A stretch of DNA of 64,000 nucleotides from Gadus chalcogrammus (GCF_026213295.1 NC_079414.1:3492312-3556311); one strand, 5' to 3'; counted from the first letter of the stretch, positions 49,291 through 60,700 are shown. The notes: generated by a model not told the origin, from the sequence alone. Made by a program: numbers and translations.

Positions 49291-50121
49291 ATATAATTGC
49301 TCTGCCCTGCAACACATTATAAGCTACACATGTTTGTTAAATGAGAAACATGGTCTGGGTCACATTGAAACAGTAACAGTTGTATAACAGTAATTATACA
49401 AACATTATACCAACATTGCAACAGGCAAGTTTATTCAAACATCACACTAACAAGAACACAATAAGAAGAGTATAAAAAAAAAGAGAAATGATTTAACAAC
49501 ACTGAAAATACTGAACAGAGGCAGGGGAAAAGGACAGAGGAAGAAGACTTGTCCGTTGTCACAGCATCAAGGTCCATAGAGATCAAGAAAGGAAGAGGCA
49601 TGAGGAGGTGTACAACAGAACACTGCTCTCTAGCAGATTGTTTACTGATGTAAACTAAATTGATTCTAATCCAGGTTTCTATTTTAGGAGAAAGAAATGG
49701 CTCATAATCGTTACTAAAAAGAAAAATGCTTTATCATCGGCACTAGTGAGGATTAGAAAAAACACTCTCTGTAAGTAACATACATATGTAAAACATTCGC
49801 GCATTTCTTTTTTTTACATGAGCTCACTAAAACTCTGTAACTAGGGTATTAAGCAAAAAAAACCTTACCTCCAACAGCTGGTGTTATCGTTGCGGGAAAA
49901 GGGAAGTGCTTTAGAAACTGCCGTAAAGCAGTACCTCTGACAGTATGACAATGTGTGACGTCATCGCATGTTTTTAACGCCTTTTTAGAACAGATACGTG
50001 ACCTTAAAAAATTCAATATTCAGCTGAGTTTATTATCTTAGCCCCACCTTTTGATAGCAACTTTCAAATTACTTGACAAAAAATTACATCGTGAGAAAAG
50101 TGGATTCTGAGGATAAAACCC
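49291..50121. other. Unassigned interior of the THAP element
   Basis: No further supported exon. AT-rich with several A runs. Confidence 0.3.
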
Positions 50122-50244
50122 CGTTGGCTCCCATTCATTCTGGACTCGCCTACGAGCGCCCCGCGTGGTCAGAGATTATTACTGCAACCAGTCCAGAAAA
50201 CCGGAACTAACCCGCGAGTGCCCATTCTCCTCATATTAGACATA

Positions 50245-50818
50245 AGCTGTGTTCAAAATCGTTCCCTATACACTCGTTCCCTATTCCCTATATCGTGTAC
50301 ATGATATAGTGCACTATATAGGGAATAGGGAACGAGAATTTGGACACTACGCTGAACATTTCTAAACGTCATTTGCGTCAGTAAATGCACCGGGTATTTG
50401 TGTGACGCAGACAGATGCACCCACATCATGTAAACAAACCGGTCACTCACGACGAAAGCTGGAGGTTGTATTGATGTTGAATGTTACATTTCCTTGTTTA
50501 ATTAATTTTGAATGTTAAATATTCTATGTCAAATCACAAATAAATTGTTGACATTTCTAAACGAAAGCTGGAGATTCCATCATTAAATGTATTATTTTTC
50601 GCGGTTATTCGGCTTCTTCTTCTCCCCTGGAAAAATACAACCGCATTGCATTGTGGTATACGGGTGTAACATTTAGGGAACATCGTATGTACCCTATTTT
50701 AAGTCCACTATATAGTGCCCTATATAGTGGACCACTGAGATTTCGAACACCCTACAAAATGGCGTGCACCCTATTTAGTGCACTACATCCATGATAGGGA
50801 ACGATTTCGAACACAGCT
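50245..50818 (+). mobile_element. MITE with AGCTGTGTTC inverted ends
   Basis: Starts AGCTGTGTTCAAAATCGTTC and ends GAACGATTTCGAACACAGCT, about 24-bp inverted repeats with one mismatch. The interior has multiple ATATAGTGCACTATATAGG-type palindromes. No coding capacity. Target duplication not evident. Confidence 0.88.
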
Positions 50819-50869
50819 CGTGTCTCTGCTAGAAGTGAACGTGTGAACAAGGAAATTACGAGCAAGTGA

Positions 50870-51330
50870 CGTAGTTCCCGCCCAGACGCTGATTGGCTGA
50901 TACGTTTGACACTTTGCATATTGACTTTTTGGAAAATGTTTTGGATTACGTTTTGGAAAACCTTTTGCAAAACGTTTTGCCAAATCTTTTGCAAAGCGTT
51001 CGTTTTGCGGATTGAAATGTCATTTGAATATCGCAACACACGGAGCGTGGCGAAGTGGATTGCAATCACGGGGACGCTATAGCTTTTCAATTTGAACAAA
51101 GGAACTCAAAGAATTTGACAAAATGTTATTCTATTTTTATTGTTATAACTTTTGCAAATTAATTGAGGATTGCATTGTCACTTTGCATATTGAAATACAC
51201 TTTGAATAACGTATTTACCAATTACATTATAAAATTGCATAATGAATTGTCAATTGCATAATGTAATTGCAAATTGCATTGCCATTTGAATTTTGCTACA
51301 TATATGCTTCCATATATAATGACGTCTTTT
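50870..51330 (-). repeat. Dispersed repeat, right arm of an inverted pair
   Basis: Inverse partner of 37420-37866, with the same landmarks in reverse order (TGACGTAGTTCCCGCCC, AAAACGTTTT words, ATAGCTTTTCAATTTGA). Frames on the minus strand in both arms give similar peptides only because the DNA is repeated. Confidence 0.9.
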
Positions 51331-52159
51331 GTATCACTCCTCAGGAGGTCCGGTAACTTTTCAACCCCTGCTTCTTCGGTTGCTAAGAGACGTCAACGTC
51401 TTTGGCGGACTATTTCTCTGATGATCAACACTACGAATGATACATTGGCGATTTGGCAAGTAGCCAGTACTAATAATACCAATACTCTTTGGCTGGGATG
51501 AAGAGGCATCAGACAATCAAGTCATTTTAGCCTGAATACATAGGTAAGAAGCACCAGAGCAGGGTTGCTAGTACCATGGACAGTATCAGAACGATAACCT
51601 GTTGAACTAAATGGATGTGGTAGGCTACACCACGGGATGCATCTGCAGACCACTGCCACATAAATAAAGGTAAGACGCGATATTTAATTGAGGGGGGGAG
51701 TTCATGAGTTTTGGTCAGAATGCCTGATGTAGGCTAGTTTTGATGGAATGCGTGTTGTGAATTGAGAACAGCCAGCTCCCGATGTGATACAGCGTTCAGC
51801 TGTGCAACAAATATTTTTTTCTTTTTCAATCTTGACGACTTTTGTAGTGCTGGTTGTAGCCACACCTTTGGCCCTTCTGAACTTAAACACGCAGTCTTTT
51901 TTATGTTGTTAGCTTAGCCGTATCATGTCACGTTGTCAACATTGGATACATGGAGCAGAACATAGTGGGTCATATGTCCGATGCTTTTTGAAAACGTTTT
52001 CTTCATAAAACGTGCCAGACAGATTTTGTATAGGCTACATTTTATTCATTAGTAATTAGCTACATGGTAATGCCGTCTTTCAGAACCTTTCATTACCGGC
52101 ACTAAAGAGAGAAAAAGGAAGCATCCTCATTGTACCCACTGGTGGATTTAATGATTCTG
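51331..52159. other. Unassigned sequence
   Basis: No supportable gene. GGTAAG donors occur near 51542 and 51669, but no exon is recognised. Confidence 0.3.
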
Positions 52160-52690
52160 TGACCCAGTTCGCGTGATTCAGTTCGCCACGAGGAGTCGTT
52201 CACGAATCGTTGGTTCGTTCGTTCGTTCAGTCAAGTTTCCGGTAGCATTAACTCCACTGAGTCTGACTGACTCAGCTGAGAACCGTGCAATGGGGTCCAT
52301 TCCATGATGCGATTTACCGCTACCGGAAACCAGGCTGAACGAACATACGATTCGTGAACGACTCCTCCCAGTTCAGCCGAGTTTCGGGTGAATCGATTCA
52401 CCGGAAACTCGACTGAACGTGGAGGAGTCGTTCCCGATTCAGCCTAGTTTCCGGTAACGGTGAATCGCATCATGGAATGCACGCCATTGCACGGTTCTCA
52501 GCTGAGTCAGTCAGACTCAGTGGAGTTAGTGCTACCGGACACTCGTTTGTTCATTCAGTCGAGTTTCCGGTGAATCGAATGGTGAACGAGACGACCGAAC
52601 GAACGAGAGAGACGAACCGGCTCGGTTCGTTCGTCCTAAAGACTTGTTCATTCGAACCGGTTCGCGAACGAACGAGCCAACAAAAAATGC
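52160..52690. repeat. Foldback cluster of GAGTTTCCGG repeats
   Basis: GTTCAGTCGAGTTTCCGGT-type units occur several times in both orientations (for example near 52226, 52320 inverted, 52400 inverted, 52445, 52555), together with GTTCGTTCGTTCG and CATGGAATGCAC strings. Related to 21150-21335. Strong secondary structure is expected. Confidence 0.8.
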
Positions 52691-52785
52691 ACTTCCGAAT
52701 GCGTCTCTGTCCCCAGCACATTTCAAACCAAACTGACGCCAATGAGTTCACCTATAACATTACAATATTTCATGGAAGCAAGCAA

Positions 52786-52861
52786 TCAGTCAGTGCACTT
52801 GTGAATGAAAGCCTGCAGTATGACTGATCATTTGACATTATTTAACCATCCATCTAAATAT
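52786..52861 (+). repeat. Direct repeat, copy 1
   Basis: About 75 bp nearly identical to 53063-53139 (core GAATGAAAGCCTGCAGTATG). Confidence 0.9.
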
Positions 52862-53062
52862 AGCCTACATAACAATACACACACGCAGACAACAATTGTT
52901 GCTAATCCGATATGCTAGCCTATTCGTTAAGCAACACTTTAGCCGATTGGCAAAGTTGTGCATTACAATGCAAACACAACAATAATTGGCACCAATATGG
53001 CGCACTTAGAAGAGCAATCAACAACTGAATAAATGCCAGGAATAGCCTATCGGAGACTGGCA

Positions 53063-53139
53063 CGCAATCAGTGCACTTGCGAATGAAAGCCTGCAGTATG
53101 ACTGATCATTTGACATTATTTAACCATTCATCTAAATAT
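53063..53139 (+). repeat. Direct repeat, copy 2
   Basis: Partner of 52786-52861, about 277 bp downstream, with a few substitutions. Confidence 0.9.
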
Positions 53140-53308
53140 GATCAAACAGATACATCATTGAACACATACACAAAGCACATTCGTCCAACCACGGTGGATG
53201 CTGACGTTTTACACAACAAGCCAAGCATCACCACGGCACGCTCTCTCACACGCACGTAAAAAATTAGGCCAACTCCTACTTGCAAGGCTAGGCTGCTTCA
53301 CTTAGACC

Positions 53309-53520
53309 AAAACCAACCACAACGCCTTCATAACCATGCAGTATGCCGAAGCCGGAAAGGACATGCACGCACAGTCGGACAACAACCAACCACAACGCCT
53401 TCATAACCATGCAGTATGTCGAAGCCGGAAAGGACATGCACGCACAGTCGGACCACAACCAACCACAACGCCTTCATAACCATGCAGTATGCCGAAGCCG
53501 GAAAGGACATGCACACACAG
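53309..53520 (+). repeat. 73-bp tandem repeat, three copies
   Basis: AACGCCTTCATAACCATGCA recurs at 53321, 53394 and 53467; units differ at only a few bases. Confidence 0.93.
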
Positions 53521-53630
53521 TCTCACGCACCCATTTTATGCACAGTGCACCCTATGTCCCAGTTATACCACAAATCAGTCACTGCAAAGATTTAAGATAG
53601 CCTCTTAAGTTGGAATAACGCATCATAAAT

Positions 53631-53858
53631 AGAGCATCCAAGATTATTGGCACACCCCTTCCATCCCTTGATTCACTCTACCACAAACGGACACTACGCA
53701 GAGCACGGAAAATCATCTCCGACCCCGCTCACCCTGCACACTATGCCTTCCAGCTACTGCCTTCTGGGAGGCGTTACAGGACAATTGCCTCCAGAACAAC
53801 CCGGTTAAAAAACAGTTTCATCCCAACTGCAATAAACTTTCTGAACTCTGAACGTTAA
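53631..53858 (+). pseudogene. LINE ORF2 C-terminal fragment
   Basis: A 76-codon frame ending in TAA at 53856-53858 encodes the terminal segment of a CR1/Rex1-like ORF2. It contains IIGTPLPSLDSLYHKR, then ISDPAHPAHYAFQLLPSGRR, then NSFIPTAINFLNSER. It has no upstream RT, so it is a 5'-truncated insertion. The 3' sequence continues to about 54015 and ends in repeated CAAT units, a short tandem tail in place of poly(A). Same group as 23592-24240. Confidence 0.85.
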
Positions 53859-54374
53859 GGATTAAGCATGGCCCTTATGTATTGTGTAGTGTGTATTTCT
53901 GTATGTATATTTGTGTTATATGTTTTGTAAGTTGGAACCTGTACCAAGCTGACAACAAATACCACCAGCTTGGCTGCGTGGTCATTAAAATAATCAATCA
54001 TTCAATCAATCAATAGACCCAAAGTGTGTGATTGATACACTCTGGTTGAGCTTTCGATTGCCAGCCGTTTTTGGTATGACTTTTCAACATTACCTCTTTC
54101 TTCTGTTTGGCGAACATGGCTAATTTGCATAAGCACACAGGACTGTCTGGCTCCGCTTGGCAAAAAATAATGATATTTGTGAATAAATGTTTGGAATTCT
54201 GAATACTGGACATGGTGAGCTTAAAAACATTTAAGTGACCATTAGTGACAATAAAATATATACATATATATTTTTTTTACAAAATTTGAGACCCCCCTCA
54301 AATTTAGCTTTTTAGGCTTTCAGGGGGTTTCATTGGTAAATCGGTGGGGGTCGGACCCCCCAGTATTTTGCACA
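53859..54374. other. LINE 3' tail and unassigned sequence
   Basis: 53859-54015 is LINE 3' sequence with (CAAT)n; the remainder has AT runs and a GGGGGTC/GACCCCCC inverted pair near 54346-54361. Confidence 0.5.
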
Positions 54375-54568
54375 CTGCCATTAAATTGTACCTACATAAC
54401 CTTTAACCCTGTCTCTCTTTACTTATATCTTTAAATCCTGCCTACATAACCTTTCACCCTGTCTCTCTTCACCTATATCTTTAAATCGTGCCTACATCAC
54501 CTTTAACCCTGTCTCTCTTCACCTATATCTTTAAATTGGACATCACCTCTAACCCTGTCTCTCTTCAC
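54375..54568 (+). repeat. 50-bp tandem repeat
   Basis: CCTACATAAC (or CCTACATCAC) at 54391, 54441 and 54491 gives a 50-bp period; a shortened fourth unit follows. Core CCCTGTCTCTCTTCACC. Confidence 0.92.
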
Positions 54569-55336
54569 CAGTGGCGGCCGGTGGTTTAAAAAGTGAGGGA
54601 GGAAGGACTGCGCGCTTGGTTGCCATTGGCCTGCTTGCACTTTAAGTAGCGTTTGGTGGCATACGTATGTGAGACTCAAGATGTTTCAGGGTGTTTTGGT
54701 GAATTACAAAATAACAGGGAGGGATAATTATGTGAATAAAATCTACGCAAATCCACCAGTGTCAGCATTGTACTTTGAAAGCTGATGGGCAGCATTTCTT
54801 GAAATGGACAACAAGGGCAGAAGGAAAGGACGCAAAGCCAATTAGTCAAATACGGCCTACTCTTGATTTGTCAAACTAAATAAAAAAATCTGGGCCTATC
54901 ATTGCCCCTATTTTTGCCCTCAATGACTGAAGCTATGGTTGTAATTTGGCAATTTTTATTTTCAGCTACAGTTGTTTTTTAGAAAAATGAAGACACAAGA
55001 CCAAAAGTGATGCCATTTAAAATGCATCATGCTCTGATTAATTCACTAACATCCTTTCCACAATATCAAACAGAGCGGTCAGAGTAACAAACAATTAAAA
55101 GAACAACAAGAACATTATTTCACAACTATTTACATGGGCTGTAAGCCTAACATCGTTTGAGGCAAATGTGGATTTTAATGGATCTTTCAGAAAGTTGGTC
55201 ATGCTGTTAAACCATTTAAGATTGAGGAACTTCATTTATAGATCAAGTCGATCCTCCTCGCTGTTTGTGATGCAAAGATATCAGTCACCTCGTCATACCA
55301 AACTGGATATTTTTTAAGTGATTTCGAATTAGGCCT
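54569..55336 (+). mobile_element. Truncated hAT-like element
   Basis: Begins CAGTGGCGGCCGGTGG, a hAT-style terminus, directly after the 50-bp repeat. The interior has no recognised coding region and the opposite end is missing. Confidence 0.45.
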
Positions 55337-55583
55337 ACGCAGGCCCGGAGTGGCTAATCGGGAGGACCGGGGGCCCGTTTCAGAAAGCAGGTTCAACAAA
55401 CTCTGAGTTAAAACCTTAACTCTAGGTTGACCAACTCTGAGCTGTCAAACTCTAAGTTTTCGGTTTCAGAACAGGTTATAACACTTAGGTCAATCAACTC
55501 AGAGTCAAGGTAACCCTGAGTGAAGCCCGTGCATGAGGATATAAAAAGCCTTCATCAATGGAACACAGATAACATGATTCACC

Positions 55584-55757
55584 ATGGCAATAAGGAGTAA
55601 ACAGCCTCGATCCTCCTACTTCTCCCCAGTGGAGTTGGAAATATTAATGACTGCGTATGCAGAAAGTGAGCATATATTTTTTAAAAAGAAGCAATACTGT
55701 GGCAGCAGCAAAAGAGCGGGAGCTTGCGTGGCAGAAAATTGCTGACCGAGTCAATGC
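55584..55757 (+). pseudogene. Harbinger ORF1 (Myb/SANT-like), exon 1
   Basis: ATG 55584 begins MAIRSKQPRSSYFSPVELEI, then LMTAYAESE, the start of the Myb/SANT-like DNA-binding protein that Harbinger elements encode beside their transposase. In fish this protein helps the transposase enter the nucleus and bind the ends. A run of T at about 55675-55680 puts the reading one base out of phase. After it the expected NTVAAAKERELAWQKIADRV is in another frame and runs to a donor GTGAGT at 55758. One base more or less in the T tract restores agreement, so a sequencing or assembly error is possible. Confidence 0.75.
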
Positions 55758-55848
55758 GTGAGTATTAATTGGAGAAAAAAAAGAAATGTTTTGTCTTGAA
55801 TGTTCCACTTATTCAACAATTATATTCAATGTGTGTCTGTGAGCACAG

Positions 55849-55919
55849 GTGCAACCCAACAGGCACCAAACGGACTTGGCAGCAACTAAAGATGAAATAT
55901 AAAAATGTAGTTCAAACAG
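55849..55919 (+). pseudogene. Harbinger ORF1, exon 2
   Basis: A 71-nt exon between acceptor GAGCACAG and donor GTAAGG. It encodes CNPTGTKRTWQQLKMKYKNV, the conserved Trp-containing third helix region of the domain, in phase with the tail of exon 1 and with exon 3. Confidence 0.82.
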
Positions 55920-56169
55920 GTAAGGTGTAATAAAGTACAAGCAATTGTGATGTAGTTTAGCCTGCCCTCATTAAACAGCATTTAGTGGCTACATTCAACA
56001 TGTGATGCGTATATTTAAGTAATTAGGGAAATCTGCTAAAAAAAGAGAAATCCCAACACTGCCAGTATTTAATATTGTCTATATGAAAGCAACACATAAA
56101 TGCCTTTTATACATACAAGTCTCCAAAGTTGTGTTTTCTGTATATATTTAAATTTGACCTCCATTATAG

Positions 56170-56334
56170 CCAACAGAAAAAAGGCTGAGGCCCGCAAAAC
56201 AGGTGGCGGTCCACCACCACCACCTCTCACAGAGGCTGAAAAGATGGCCCTCAGTCAGAACATTGCTGAGGGCATCTCTGGGGGGAGCTCATCGGACCCA
56301 CCCACGCCCCAGGACACAGGGGCCTACATAAGAG
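56170..56334 (+). pseudogene. Harbinger ORF1, exon 3
   Basis: Acceptor CCATTATAG, donor GTAAGT at 56335. Encodes ANRKKAEARKTGGGPPPPPL, then TEAEKMALSQN and a Ser/Gly/Pro-rich part ending DTGAYIR, as in family members. Downstream exons are cut off by the LTR element at 56364. Confidence 0.82.
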
Positions 56335-56363
56335 GTAAGTTATTCAAATGAATGGCATGTACG

Positions 56364-57033
56364 TGAAGGGAAAAACGGTCTGTCTAGTTACTGGATCAGA
56401 TAAAATGAGACGGAGAGGTAATAAAGTCTATCGGCACGAGGACCTTGGATTTATTAAGTAAAGTGGCAACGGTTATACAGAGTCATAAAGCGTGAGAAAT
56501 CGAATATGTCTAAGTCCCTAATCAGCGCTGATGGTTCGTCCAGAGCTTCGCCTCCGTGGAAGGTCTGCTTCAGAAGAAGGGGAAGAAGTGTCTGTGTGAC
56601 ACACTCTTATGCTGTATCTTCCTCTTGGTGAGGTGTGTGCGTTTGAGACGTATGTGGTTCTGTGTGTCTTTGCGTGACCTTGGCTCTCAGGCCCTAGTGT
56701 ATCTTCTCGTGTTCTTCCTGATGGGGGAGCGCCTCAAAGAGTCTCCTGTTTGTGGCCCTCCCGTTCTGAGGATGAAACAGTGCATTGTCTGAGTGTTTAC
56801 CATTTGCCTGGCGGAGAAATGGGGCCTTAGCTCTGGCCTCGACCTGACTATGTTATCATGTGTGTGTTATGTGTTTAAAAGTTGAATGTGACTGCCATGT
56901 GTTGTGCTCATCAGGCGTTAAGAGTTGACTATTGTAAGGTGACTGCCATGTGATGTGCTGATCAGGCTGGGGTAGGAGTTAGCTATATTTATAATGTACA
57001 TGTGATGTGCTCAGCAGGTTATTTTGCCCAACA
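56364..57033 (-). repeat. 3' LTR of the minus-strand LTR element
   Basis: 670 bp from TGAAGGG to CCCAACA; on the minus strand it begins TGTTGGGC and ends CCCTTCA, the TG...CA rule. Three related units (ACTGCCATGTG-TGTGCT-ATCAGG type, about 56889-57020) repeat in the U3 part. A minus-strand AATAAA lies near 56450. It is identical in length and, as far as I compared, in sequence to 63520-64000 over the shared 481 bp. Confidence 0.9.
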
Positions 57034-57047
57034 TATCCCCCTCAAGT
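57034..57047 (-). other. Polypurine tract
   Basis: On the minus strand a purine-rich CTTGAGGGGGATA immediately precedes the LTR start, the expected plus-strand primer for LTR elements. Confidence 0.65.
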
Positions 57048-58312
57048 CGTCGCAAGACGACTTTTACTCATTAGGGATGCGAGGGATAGGACTCCAGCGC
57101 GGGACTATCATTATAACACTTTTAGAAGTAACAGAAAGAAGGCAAAACAATCATAAAAACAAACAACCATGAGTATGGGACTAAAACAACTCGCTGGACC
57201 GGGTGTATGGGGAACCACGTGGGAGAAACGCCACCCATGCTTCAGACATGGGTATGCCATACACACCCCACCTAGGGGGTGGCATCCACCCCGGCCTTAC
57301 ATCGCGAACAGACAATACCAACAATACTGGCCGCAGATAATACACAAAAAAGAGAAAAAAAAATAAAAAATAAAAAATAAAAATACAACAAGCATACAAC
57401 AATACTAAAACAAATATCAAACGATACCAAAAAACAACAACAACCAACAACAAAACTAACACCAAACCCTAATAATAACAACGAAATGCAACAATAAAAC
57501 AAACAGTAAACAATAAACAAAAATGCAACAATCACACAAATACTACACAATAACAATCACAGGAAAGAAATGCAGCCATGAAACGTGTCCCTAAATAATA
57601 GTAATAATAATAGAAAGATATGAGGTAGATAACGAATGGCAATCCCCCTCAACCCATCCCCAGATGACCACACACTAAGGATGTGAGGAGGAGTTAGCTG
57701 GTCGTGTAACAATAAGCAATCACACGCATGGGGTATTCGGGGTAGGCCCGGGGCACGGGAACAACTGAAACCACGGAATAGTCCTGAGCGTCATCACGGG
57801 CAGGTGGTCGCAAGGCGCCACCTGAGCATTAGACCCTTTTATTCAACTGCGCTCAGGACCTCAGCTGATAAACGGGCAATCAAGGCCCCTGGAATCTCGC
57901 CCGTGTGTATCCCCGAGCTCCATCTAGTGGGACAGCGATATAAACACAACATTTGCGTTCCCGGCGTCGGTTGCGTAGACGCGGGCATAGATATGGGAGC
58001 GGCTAAAAACAGTGAAGCGTACAGAAGCGAATACAGCCAGGGGCGCCCTCAAGCCTTAAGGGAACGGGCCGCAGCCCCTGGTGCCGGAACGCAGATCCCT
58101 GGTCCGGGCGACGTGGGTGCATCAGGTGCATCAGGTGGGAAGGGGCGGTGCCGTTGGCGGGGACGGGAATGCGGGAATGGGGCAGCCCACCTGGAGAGGT
58201 TACTAGCACGTCACAGGCGGGGGGGGGGGGGGGGGGGGGTCGTGGTGGGGTTTCAGCATACGGTGGTGGAAACAGGACGCCGGGGCCGTGCACCTGGAGA
58301 GGCCACTAGCAC
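57048..58312 (-). other. LTR element, region between env remnant and 3' LTR
   Basis: No supported coding region. Contains A-rich, CAA-rich low-complexity sequence (57340-57600 on the plus strand) and a G run at 58219-58239. Confidence 0.5.
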
Positions 58313-58567
58313 TCACGGGTAGATGTCCGGCTCGGCGAAGACACAGTCGAGCTCGTACTCAAAGTCAGGGGTTGCAGGGCGAGGGAGGCCATACTCACAG
58401 TCAAATTTTTCAGGCACCATCTGGTCGTCCAGGGGAAGCTCGTCCAGGCAATCCAGAAGGGGCATGAGGGGGGCTGCTTCGGAGTAGGGAGGGGGCTGTT
58501 GTTTCTCCTTTTCGAGGGCCGTGGTGATGAGGCGTGAGCAGAGGGTGCGGGCGCAGGGGATGCAGCT
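58313..58567 (-). pseudogene. Envelope-like cytoplasmic tail, after in-frame stop
   Basis: In the same frame as the segment above it, and separated from it by a single TGA codon, this open reading begins with closely spaced Cys residues and continues acidic and Pro-rich to a stop at 58313-58315. That is the usual look of the tail of retroviral envelope transmembrane subunits. Whether it is ever translated is unknown. Confidence 0.6.
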
Positions 58568-58984
58568 TCACCTGCAGCAGACCACAATCCCGACAAAGCC
58601 AGCCAGGGATGACAGGACGGCCATGAGAAGGCCCTTCCACTTGCCGAACATGTCAGTCATCCATTTCTCCATGGGGTTGTCGACCCCAGAGTCCTCTGCC
58701 ATCTGGACGGAAAGAGCTCGAAGGCCGGCCAGGGCCCTTGTCACTGACACGTCAGGGGCCGTGTTGTTGGGATAAAAGTACAACATGTTGTCCTTATCAT
58801 CCCACACACCCCTCCTTGCTCTGCCAATAGCATATCTATATCTATATAGTCCCTTGACCTTATCCGTGGAAAAATTGACAAACCGTTGCTGATTATAGTA
58901 TATATTATTTATCCAATCAACATTTTTGTTAATAGTGGACCACCAAAACAGGACTGATTCAAACCCTGCCGAAATTTGATTGCA
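58568..58984 (-). pseudogene. Envelope transmembrane-subunit remnant of an endogenous retrovirus
   Basis: About 138 minus-strand codons, open from a stop near 58985 to TGA at 58568. It has a Trp- and Asn-rich ectodomain part and, near its C-terminus, a GKWKGLL motif leading into a hydrophobic membrane span that ends at a Cys pair. This order is characteristic of the TM subunit of retroviral envelopes in the membrane. The surface subunit upstream is degenerate or not recognisable, and the frame has a stop on each side. It is a fossil in a genome and I infer no activity. Confidence 0.65.
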
Positions 58985-59681
58985 TCATTCTTGGGTAGTT
59001 CGTCGGCTCCGGTCGTGTCTGCATCTGGCTCCTCCTCCGACCCTGGAACTTTGTGTTTCTCTTGCTGGAATTACAAACTTATGTACAACAGTTAGATGTT
59101 CAAACATATTTTCCTTAATTCTATTTCTAATTACTCTAATGGAAGTCCCTTTTGGGACCCTCGAATGTTAAGTGAAGGCATGGGTCGACCCTTAAGCATT
59201 TAATGCGGGGTTAGATGCGTCGTTCTGTTAGTTTTCATGCGATAACTCATTAGTGTAAACCGTAGTGCATTAGTCCTTTAATTTAGTACTCTAATTTAAC
59301 TTTGTTAATCTTTGTCTCAAGCGTCCCATTCCTCTCTCCACCATACCTTGTGGTTTGAGGATTGTAGACACAGACTAGTCTTTATTCGACATGCAAATGT
59401 TGAATCACTTCAATCACTTCTCTGAATAAACGTTTTGTCTGAGCTTATTTCTGACGGAATTCCAAACCTTGTCGTGACTTCTCTAGTCCGAAACTTGATT
59501 ACAGTAGCCGCACTTGGGTCTTTTGATGGGACTGCTTCTACCCATCTGTTGAACACTGTTCATTTTTATTTATTTATTTTTTATTTATTTATTTTTTTAT
59601 TTTTTTATTTATTTATTACACTCATTTAGCTGGATGTCAATCATTGTTTGCAAGTATGGTGAAGAAAAACCTTGTTTTCTA

Positions 59682-59723
<42 letters not shown>

Positions 59724-60700
59724 TTAATTCTCCTCAATACCTCCCCCCTTGCGCAATGGTCAAAACCATGCGCATTAAATGATAAACAAATCTAAGAACG
59801 CCGTTGGTGAAACCAACGTCGAAACGTCTAACCTTAACCATCAGCAAACAAAACCAATCTTTTGGGAAGGGAAATCGAAACCAGTATGTCCAAAACCAAA
59901 GCCCAATATGGGTGGGTTTACCATCAGCCGCCTGAAACCACGCTGTTCCAAAGTCATGCACTAAACCGAAAAACGTACATGCGTTAGTGGGCTTCTATAC
60001 CACAAAGGTAAAATAAAACAAAATAAAACGCGACATGCCCCGTTCCAAGACCACCTCTGCTGCCAGAGCTGACATGTCTGACTCCTGTTCCTCCTCCACC
60101 TTACACCCCACCCGGCACTTCCTATGATTGTTGCAGCTCGTGACTTCATGATCAAGTAAGCCAGTGCCCACAGCGACTCTGCCAAGTAATCGTGACTGTG
60201 CCTGCCTTAGGTCGTCCCGGGTGTCAAGGTGGGATCTTACCCGTCGTTGGCTAACCAGCCTTCCATACTGGCTCGCTGGAGGATGCCATACCTGGGATAC
60301 AATCAATCCCCACCCATATGGTGGTATAGATCGCAAAGTGGAGGGATGGAGACAGAGTCTTCAGCCCCATCTGCCCTATGCAGCCAAGCGTGTGCGTAAT
60401 GAATACACCTCAGGGAAACTATAAAACAAAAAGTCATTTATCAGAGTTAAAATTATTAAAGTGTTGCAGCAGCAGTAGTGGCATTTGAAAGGTAAACCCA
60501 CTACTTCCGAATCCAAATTGACAACATAGCATGTAGGATCCCTTCCCAGCAGATGTGGCGTCAATCCACCTGTCATCCTTGACAAAAGAGATACACCCCA
60601 TATTTTAATAGGTGTAGTCCTACTTGTACAGTTTATCAAGATTACTTTATTTTATTATTATTCTCCTTCTGTAATCATATCCATATTTATTCAATTATTC
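58985..60700 (-). pseudogene. Degenerate envelope-like or unassigned LTR-element interior
   Basis: Several minus-strand frames of 75-113 codons (for example 59995-60336 and 60376-60639) lie where an envelope surface subunit would be, but I see no certain motif. An (ATT)n run is at 59680-59723 and a T/ATTT-rich patch at 59564-59612. Not enough to assign residues or function. Confidence 0.35.

Larger units (their letters stand above)
46562..50189 (+). mobile_element. Inverted-ended element carrying a THAP exon
   Basis: Bases 46562-46640 match the inverse of 50122-50189 around the shared core GCGAGTCCAGAATGAATGGG. It contains a THAP exon (48860-48942) and a nested hAT insertion (46813-48489). 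THAP domains plus inverted ends point to a P-element-like origin, but no transposase catalytic region was found and no target duplication is clear. Confidence 0.5.
55371..56363 (+). mobile_element. Harbinger-type element, left part
   Basis: Starts GGGCCCGTTTCAGAAAGCAG, a fish Harbinger-style end, directly after another repeat beginning near GGCCCGGAGTGGCTAATC (about 55342). It contains the three-exon ORF1 described below. The right half, including any DDE transposase, is not in the window because the LTR element is inserted at 56364. Confidence 0.7.

Noticed and set aside
56556..56792. 78-codon frame repeated at 63712-63948
   Set aside because: It lies in both LTRs and shows no domain; the repetition is that of the LTR and not of a gene.
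56986..56993. TATAAATA on the minus strand of the LTR as a TATA box
   Set aside because: It is only about 40 bp from the LTR start, leaving almost no U3 upstream; position makes it an unlikely promoter.
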